Assembly (NCBI GenBank): GCA_037576195.1
Contig: CM075103.1
Coordinates: 8,432,001-8,496,000, forward strand
Reading direction: 5' to 3'
Origin: Phytoseiulus persimilis
Lineage: Eukaryota > Arthropoda > Arachnida > Mesostigmata > Phytoseiidae
Length of the DNA: 64,000 nt
The translations under genes and the position numbers were made by a program. Below the pieces are notes generated by a model. That model was not told the origin of the DNA, did no database searches, and worked only from the letters and a program-made list of their open reading frames with translations. Positions 57,614-64,000 of the stretch are shown here, one piece after another (within the stretch, counting starts at the first letter, position 1; each line of letters starts with the position of its first letter).

Positions 57614-60600
57614 CGCGCTCCTGAACCTGACGCAACGTCCAATCGACTCCGAACGTGTCCACCGGCAGCCACTCGCAGAAACAATTCGATCGATGATCAC
57701 TGAAACACGTCGATGCACAGGAATGTCTGTTTCTCTGAACCCTTCGCAGTTTCCACCACGTTCTCGTGCGAGTCGTTTTGTATTTGGTCCATGACGATGA
57801 TGAATTTGTTCCGAATCATGCGAAACCTCGGCGACTGACGAAATGGGCGCCGAGGTAACATTCCGAATCTACCGCTGCAGTGAAGCTGTGCCTCACATGC
57901 AGCCGGGGCCGACACGGGACGTTGAGGGATCCAGGGCCGCACTTCATTCACGCTGAATCTATCGTCCTGTCTTCAAGAGGCTGCGCAAGACTTCGGACCA
58001 CCGCAGGGACCACCGCAGGCGAGCCCCGAGCGGTGTTACGCCGAGACCGCGGTCGATCGATGAGAGGAACGGAGCGCTTCAGCCTTCTGAGCGTTACAGC
58101 CCCCCCGAGACCATGCTATTGAAATATTTTATGACGACTCCTTAGCGGTTTGCCGACGATAAGGACCGCGAACGCTGCTTCAGCAGCCGGGATCGATGGT
58201 CTCAAAAAGTCATGTATTGTTTCCTCCCGCTGGGATAATAAGGGAATAACGAGTTCTCCTATATGTTTGTGCGTTGCGGAATGTCGAGGATACCTCGGCT
58301 CTTCTCGCGCCGGCTCTCTCGTCGCGGTCGCGAAGGAAAACCCGATGCCTAAACTCAATTTTGCGTTTTTCCACGCTTCAAACAGTTCGGCCATTTTCCT
58401 GGAAGTGAAGGAACCGGCCCAGATGAATACGGCGGCGTCCATCAATCAAAAATCAGTTGCACGACGCTCGAGGCGGACGAGACATTAGGCTTCGCAACGA
58501 GTTCTAACATCGGAACCAGGCTCTTTTGATGCTCGGGACGTTAGCGGAACTCCACGTCGCTCCTCGGGAGCCGGAGGGAGAAAATCGAATCAAAACCACG
58601 AGCTCCGAGGCCCCCTCGCCGACTCTCTGCTCGGACAGACTCGAGTGAATATTGCCCGCTCAGAGTTTTGTACAGCCGTGGAATTCGGTTATACTCGAAC
58701 TGGACGATGAAAAGCCATCTTCATGAGAGGTTTCGTCCGACTCCAACAGCGGGGATGTCTGCTGGAGCCGAGCCGCCGCGCGAATCGAGGCTTTCCGTTG
58801 AAACTTCTGCGAAATTTATGAGAACCTCTGACTCGACGGGACCCGCCGTAGGAGCCAGCGCTGAGGGTGCTCCCGGGATTGTTCGTCGCGTCTCATCGGG
58901 GGATTTCCGACGCAACGGAAGAGCCGAGACACAGAAGTAACCTTCGGTTCGGTGGAAGCTCCCGAGGTACAAGGAGGGAACTCAGCCGGCGCGACAAGTG
59001 ATGGATAGAGAACTGTGATAGAACTCCGGCCCGCGGAGGCTGTTGCAGCGCTCGGCAGGATAATCGTGCCCAGGAGAAATGTTTATCATCTCCGATTCAA
59101 CGAGCAACGCCCGCCGCCGGGCTCGACCCTCACCGAGTCGAGAGCGCTGGTCCACGGAAAAAATGAAAAGGCGCTCATACTTAAGAGCAAACCGGCCCTG
59201 AATCACTCCTTCCTGGAGTGAGCTCGCTCTCGTCGCCGGCTGAGGAAGGAAGCGGGTCTCTGTCGTCGTTGATCGTGAGTATTCCAAATCCGATGCGTTA
59301 CTCGGCTCTCCGGTCGTCTCGAAGTGGGAGCGTGTTTTACAGGTTCGAAGTTGCAAGTCGGTCTGTTCACCGAAACGGCGGAATCGATGTCGAGTCCGAC
59401 ACGATTCGATTTGTGCTCGAATTCGCGCTGCAGCCGGGAAAAGCGGCGACGAATCGCAGGCTCCGGGCTGTCTGTATTCTCGGATTAGACAAGTGGTAAT
59501 CACGACGCGGTTCCAGCGCGGCTCCATGACACCACCGAGGCTTGCCGAGCTGAGTTGCAAAGAGCAGCCACAACGATAAACTCGCATGATATTACAAATC
59601 GATGGACTCGGGCGAACCCTGTTATTTCGATATCCACCACGCCGCTGCCGCCGCCGCCGTCTCGGTCGGAGAGTCCTCTTCGGTCAGCTTGGCATGTAAC
59701 AGTCTCGAGTGTCTTGCGCTGTCGCGGGGCAAGCTTGAATGGAATGCTGTCAGAGAAACGAAAAAGGAAGCCGCTGCGGCCACCGCAGCGTTCTAGAGAG
59801 AGGTCCGGAGATGAAAGTGCACTGTCTTGTCCTCGGGGGGAGCGAGAACATCGAGGGGAGGCTAGAGCCGGAGGAACTCAGCAGGGAGATTCCCTTCGGT
59901 TCTGACTGTGACAGCCTACTTCCCTGGTGAGGCGAAAAATCTTTCACTCTTGCCCTTGTTTCGCTCTATCGACCCCGTTCATGCCAGAGCTCCGGTCTGG
60001 ATCCAGGATCCTGGCTGTCATACTGCATCGATGGGGGATGGTTTATGCCCCCGGATTCCTGAGGCTTGGCAGCGTCCGTGTTCCGGAATGCATTTACGCG
60101 TCACCGGCACGGAGCATGAGCAGGGCCCAGAGCGCGACCAGAACCCCAGGCCGCCGCTGTCATTCAAACTTCATGAAAAACCGCGACTCCTGCAGTAAGC
60201 ATCATCTAAACTGAGGAGGAAGGCTCTCGCCCAACATGAGGTCGCGCGTTGCGATTCGTCGGGGCTTTCATAACGGAGCAGTGCGGAGTTTGCGAGACGA
60301 GAGAGACGTCGAGACCAATCAAAACGGTGACTACTCTTTTTTTCGTCGGAGAAACAGCCTCTAACATATGCCAGCCGGCTGCAGAGGGGCGGGAGAGCCG
60401 AAGCGCGATGGAAAACAATGGGAGAGAAGAGTCTTATCTCGTACGCACGACTAGTTCAATGCTTTTTCGAAAGTAACTTTCCCCTCGACATTGCTTCCGC
60501 CTGGCTCACCGCAACGCTTATACAATTTTCAACTGGTCCCAGCATCGTCCCGAAACCGAAAAATCCCCTCACACATATTGCTGTCGATGGATTCCCCCGA

Positions 60601-61552
60601 ATCTACATTTGAATAATATTGTTTTTAGATCCGAGATTGGGAATCTTCCATAGCTGGCTAGGAAACAATCCGAAATAAACTCGAGAATCGGCTCAGTAGG
60701 ATGAGATTCGGGCGGACTCGCTGGGAGGATATTTCAAATCCGATTGATTCAGTTCGAGAATTCCTGAAGGATCAGGGGAGGATAGACACGAATCACTCCA
60801 TCACGGCCAGCGGCTGGGTTCAGTATTGCCGTTGACCCCTTCGGAAGTTTCCCTCAACAGAATCGTTTCGCGAAGAGTTGGCATTGATGAGCGGCCGGCG
60901 TGACGTGTGTCACCCTACTGCTCCAATGATTCGTCACGTCTTTTTTGCCGACAATGGGGGAAACAGCGAATGTCCAACGTTTTCGGCTGACTCGGTGTCT
61001 AGTCTGAAAGAAATAGCCTTGCTTTCGAAGGGTTTGAAAAGCCGTGAGCGATCCGTCGCATCCAACTCACATCCAACCGACCAGGGGAATCTTATACATC
61101 ACTTCTTGAACTAAACCCTGAGACTCTCGACGGAGAAACAAGGAAAATTCAAGAATGAACGCAATCAGAAACCTTCTGAAGCCCACCATATTTCGGGTCC
61201 AAGCTATCGACGACGCGGGCTTTGGAGCGAGCCGTGACGAAGCACGGAAAGAACTGATGCAGACAACTCGGTCCACAGGGCTCAATATCAGTGATTGTCA
61301 CTTATTCCAAACCACTTATTGGACTTTGGTTTTCCAGAGATCGGGCGCTTTTTTATGGATCGAGGCAGGGGCCCGTTGTGTGAACTCCACGCGAATGGAG
61401 CTGAAAATTCAGGCGACGGCTTTTCCATTCCTCAGAGAGCAAATCATTGCAAGATGTTCCATAACCGGTACGCTCATTCCCTAATATTGGGAAGGGTCGA
61501 TCAAATTCCACTTCGATAGACGAAATTGTTCCGCAAAGATTCTGTGCTATCA
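57614..61552. other. Intergenic, no recognised gene
   Basis: Many short open frames on both strands, including GCC-rich Ala coding at 59640-59665. No known motif, RNA gene or element end was identified. Confidence 0.4.
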
Positions 61553-61679
61553 GGAAAATCTCCACAGGTTTGAACTTCATGTTGATTATGTCATGAAAAA
61601 CTCGCGACGATGATCATCATCGTCATCACATCCGCCCCCCCCCCCCCCTCCCCCGATTGAAAAGCGGGGTACGCCCCTG
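61553..61679. mobile_element. Second, 5'-truncated copy of the 11-kb MITE
   Basis: Matches 11170-11297 in the same orientation: CACAGGTTTGAA, TATGTCATGAAAA, CGACGATGATCATCATCGTC, a C run, then AAAGCGGGGTACGCCCCTG. Its terminus GGGGTACGCCCCTG is nearer the presumed intact family end than that of the 11-kb copy. The left terminus is missing or unrecognisable. Confidence 0.65.
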
Positions 61680-63324
61680 CCCCTGTAGAGGCCATGTATC
61701 TGACGTTCGATTCCCATGTGAGTTTCGGCGTAGAGCTGGGGAATCTTCTCCTTCAAGTGTACTCAACTAACAACAATCATTCCAGGATGAAACCCTCGGA
61801 ACATCTCGAGCGGTACGTTGACAACTGGATCCAAGCCCACGTTGTGACCAACTCAACACTCGAGGCACCGACATGTGCCTCACACCGGATACGTTGCGTC
61901 AAAACAAAGTCCTATTGCGTGTGGAGTTTGAATCCCGCTGAAAACACTCGCCCAGTGCGCGCGGGGCAGCGAACAATGCGAATCGTCGGCTCATGGATTC
62001 GCTGTTTGACTGCCGATCGGATGCTCGGCCAAAAGGAGGCTTTGCGACTTGGTGGTCTCATGGCGCGTGTTTGCGCAGAATCGCTCGCCGCAAAGGAAGA
62101 AGCCATTTGCCTGGCAACGACAGCAGATGCTCGTATACGATCGTAGCGAAACCACTGGTGCTTATGACATTTCCTGCCACGATCAGCCTTTATTAGCGTG
62201 CTCCAATCGGCAAGCCATGTTCCCGAGTCCACGGCTCGTGCATGCGCTCCCATCTTGTTGCCTCCCAGTGAAGCCTTTTTCCGCGTGCCGAAGCCCAGCC
62301 GAGAAGACGGCTCACTCATAGGATGTAGTGGAAGTTCGACGCTGCCGTGATGACGGAGGCGATCGGGACATTGATGGCGAGTTTAAACAGCCCGGACTGT
62401 TCCAATAGACTCCCAATCCTTGGAGTTGCGACGGAGTTTACGATCCGTCGTTTTCTTTGCGCGAGGCGTTAACATCGGCTATAAGAATGGAAAGAAAAGC
62501 CAAAGGCCAGTTATCCGAGCCTGCCTGCCTGCCTGCTCACTGAAGCGTCCCCGTTTATGGTCGCCGATCACGATGACTGACTCCGAGCGAGGGAACGAGC
62601 GAGCACAGCGGAAGAAAGATCTGCGTCTTGATGGATTCCAGCGCAGAGAGGTTTTTTGTGCATGCTGCATGTAAGGCGTGCGCCCGCATCCGCGGGTGAA
62701 TGAGCGTTGTCAAAGGAGTTAGACCGGATGGCCAGGGGGTCGGAGGTGCTCGGCCGTCTCGTTTGCATTCCTGCACTTCAAGACACTTACGCGACATTCC
62801 GTACGTTCGCACCCGCTGCTGATCACACTTCGCGGCGTCACAAAGTGTCACCGTCATTATTTCCGGTTGTACAACGGCTCTCCTCCCCATGATTCCGGAG
62901 CCTCACTCTTCGACCCGAATTCAGACGCAGGCCCGCCCGTACGCTGACCCCTTGTTCGGGTCAGGGTGGGGAGGGCTAACAAGTGAGTTCTGCCTGACGA
63001 AAAGACTGCGACGGTCGGAATAGAAGAGAGAACTCCGATTCTCTCTCTGAGAAGTCGGAGGAGTCGCCGACTTCTTTTGCTTCCCTTCACTGCTCCCCTA
63101 ACTGACGTTTTCCTCTCCGCTACGAGTTTCCAACATCGACGTCAGAATTGAGCTGAGGGGCGAGCTCGATGGCGGGTGGAGGAATCTCGCGACTTGCAAC
63201 CGCGAGTGTTCCTCTTTTGAAGTCTGAGCGTAGACTCCGAGATCATCCGGAACTCGCCACCGACGATCGTCATACCTGAGCTCGTTTTTTGTCGAAATTT
63301 TTGCCGCACTTCAAAGAATTTCAT
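61680..63324. other. Intergenic, no recognised gene
   Basis: Nothing recognised; open frames of up to 150 codons (61694-62146 +) lack family features. Confidence 0.35.
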
Positions 63325-63476
63325 TTAGAACGGGCGCTGAGCATCCGCGTCCCAAGGAACGATCGACGTTAAGGCGACGCGAAGCGATTCAACAAACGGA
63401 GCACCTCCTGTTCTAGATCGACCGGGTTCATTCAGGAGATTTGCGAAAACGAGGCTGATTGTTCTGATGCCAGAGT

Positions 63477-63674
63477 TCAACGGCCGCCTTCTCTCAGATC
63501 TTGCGTCGGATTGAATAAACACAGCCGGAGCACTGTTTTGCGCGTAATCTCCGTTGTAAACAATCGACTTCCCCCGAGAGTAAATCTCGTTTGCTTGTTC
63601 GCTTTTGGAGCGAAAATCTGAACTGCGAATGGAGCGATCAGGAGTAGGAAAAGCAGGAATCCCGTTCTTTGCAT
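63477..63674 (-). CDS. Hypothetical small secreted protein, possibly frameshifted
   Basis: A 65-codon frame starting MQRTGFLLFLLLIAPFAVQI shows a textbook signal peptide: a basic n-region, about 16 hydrophobic residues, and a small residue near position 22. The rest (KANKQTRFTLGGSRLFTTEI...) is unrecognised. From just after the signal sequence, the neighbouring frame is open to 63325 and also looks protein-like, with regular mixed composition, which suggests a one-base indel, an assembly error or an unseen splice. No homology assigned; it could be a chance hydrophobic frame. Confidence 0.3.
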   Translation of the reverse strand: MQRTGFLLFLLLIAPFAVQIFAPKANKQTRFTLGGSRLFTTEITRKTVLRLCLFNPTQDLREGGR

Positions 63675-64000
63675 GTTGACTCGCCCTAGAACTTCCCTGC
63701 GGAGTGAACGCGGGCCGCACGTTGGTGCACGCGCAGTGCTCTTGAACGACGGAATCCCATACCCGACCATGTCGCGTCCTCTGGTCATCGCTGTGGGTAT
63801 CCAGGCCGGAGGAAAAGTTGAGGTTGTGTTCGGCCGAACTCGATCTGAGAGTGAATCTTAATCTCGCTAATGGTTCTTCTCACCGTGTTCCTCCCGCCCA
63901 CATCACCCACAAAATCGAGAGAGCTCGGTGATTGCTCTGCTGTATAATGTCCGGAGGAGCTACCGCGATCGTTTGCTCGGACGGTGGCTCCGATCGGTGT
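63675..64000. other. Window end, nothing recognised
   Basis: May contain the upstream region of the small - strand secreted ORF. No clear promoter motif seen. Confidence 0.3.

Overview
This is a eukaryotic, metazoan-type genomic window holding one gene I can identify with certainty and a long gene-poor stretch full of decayed mobile elements. The gene is the core spliceosomal protein Prp8 (PRPF8) on the + strand, 607-10144. It has 13 coding exons with GT-AG introns, all phases agree, and together they encode 2400 residues. Nine of the twelve introns are 81-128 bases long. Base composition is close to half GC. The mariner, hAT and endonuclease-type element remnants are typical of arthropods. 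Compact introns argue against a tick, and a mite or other small arthropod is my best guess. That is inference; nothing here fixes the species.

Layout. 1-606: Prp8 upstream region, possibly with a 5' UTR intron. 607-10144: Prp8, with a 3' UTR and an AATAAA signal at 10382. 10400-17100: no recognised gene, but a 207-bp hAT-type MITE at 11091. 17166-20540: a TTCGTTATCTG-rich repeat, a probable hAT MITE and a reverse-transcriptase remnant on the - strand (20290-20540). 20541-35790: nothing recognised except a degenerate GA-rich minisatellite (26930-27560) and coding-like debris. 35802-36004: a short hAT-type MITE rich in GCGAT. 36190-38640: a nested stack in which an endonuclease (EEP) pseudogene is split by a mariner-type inverted-repeat element, itself split by a 1196-bp hAT element. 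38640-49000: decayed coding-like sequence, a second TTCGTTATCTG repeat, and near 46.9-47.6 kb two open stretches that splice together in phase and may be exons of an unrecognised gene. 49034-50040: a broken mariner transposase. 50040-64000: a third TTCGTTATCTG-like copy, a 19-bp minisatellite, a 26-base G run, a second copy of the 11-kb MITE, and a small signal-peptide ORF at 63.5 kb on the - strand.

I found no CRISPR array, operon, rRNA, tRNA or snRNA gene. The best supported unusual structures are the precisely resolved nested transposons, with their target-site duplications, and two hAT-type elements whose ends carry arrays of different short motifs. Prp8 has two points of note: a Gln/Met/Pro-rich N-terminal extension and a stop-free, multiple-of-three intron at the RNase H/MPN domain boundary. 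I see no convincing evidence of a new multi-gene system.
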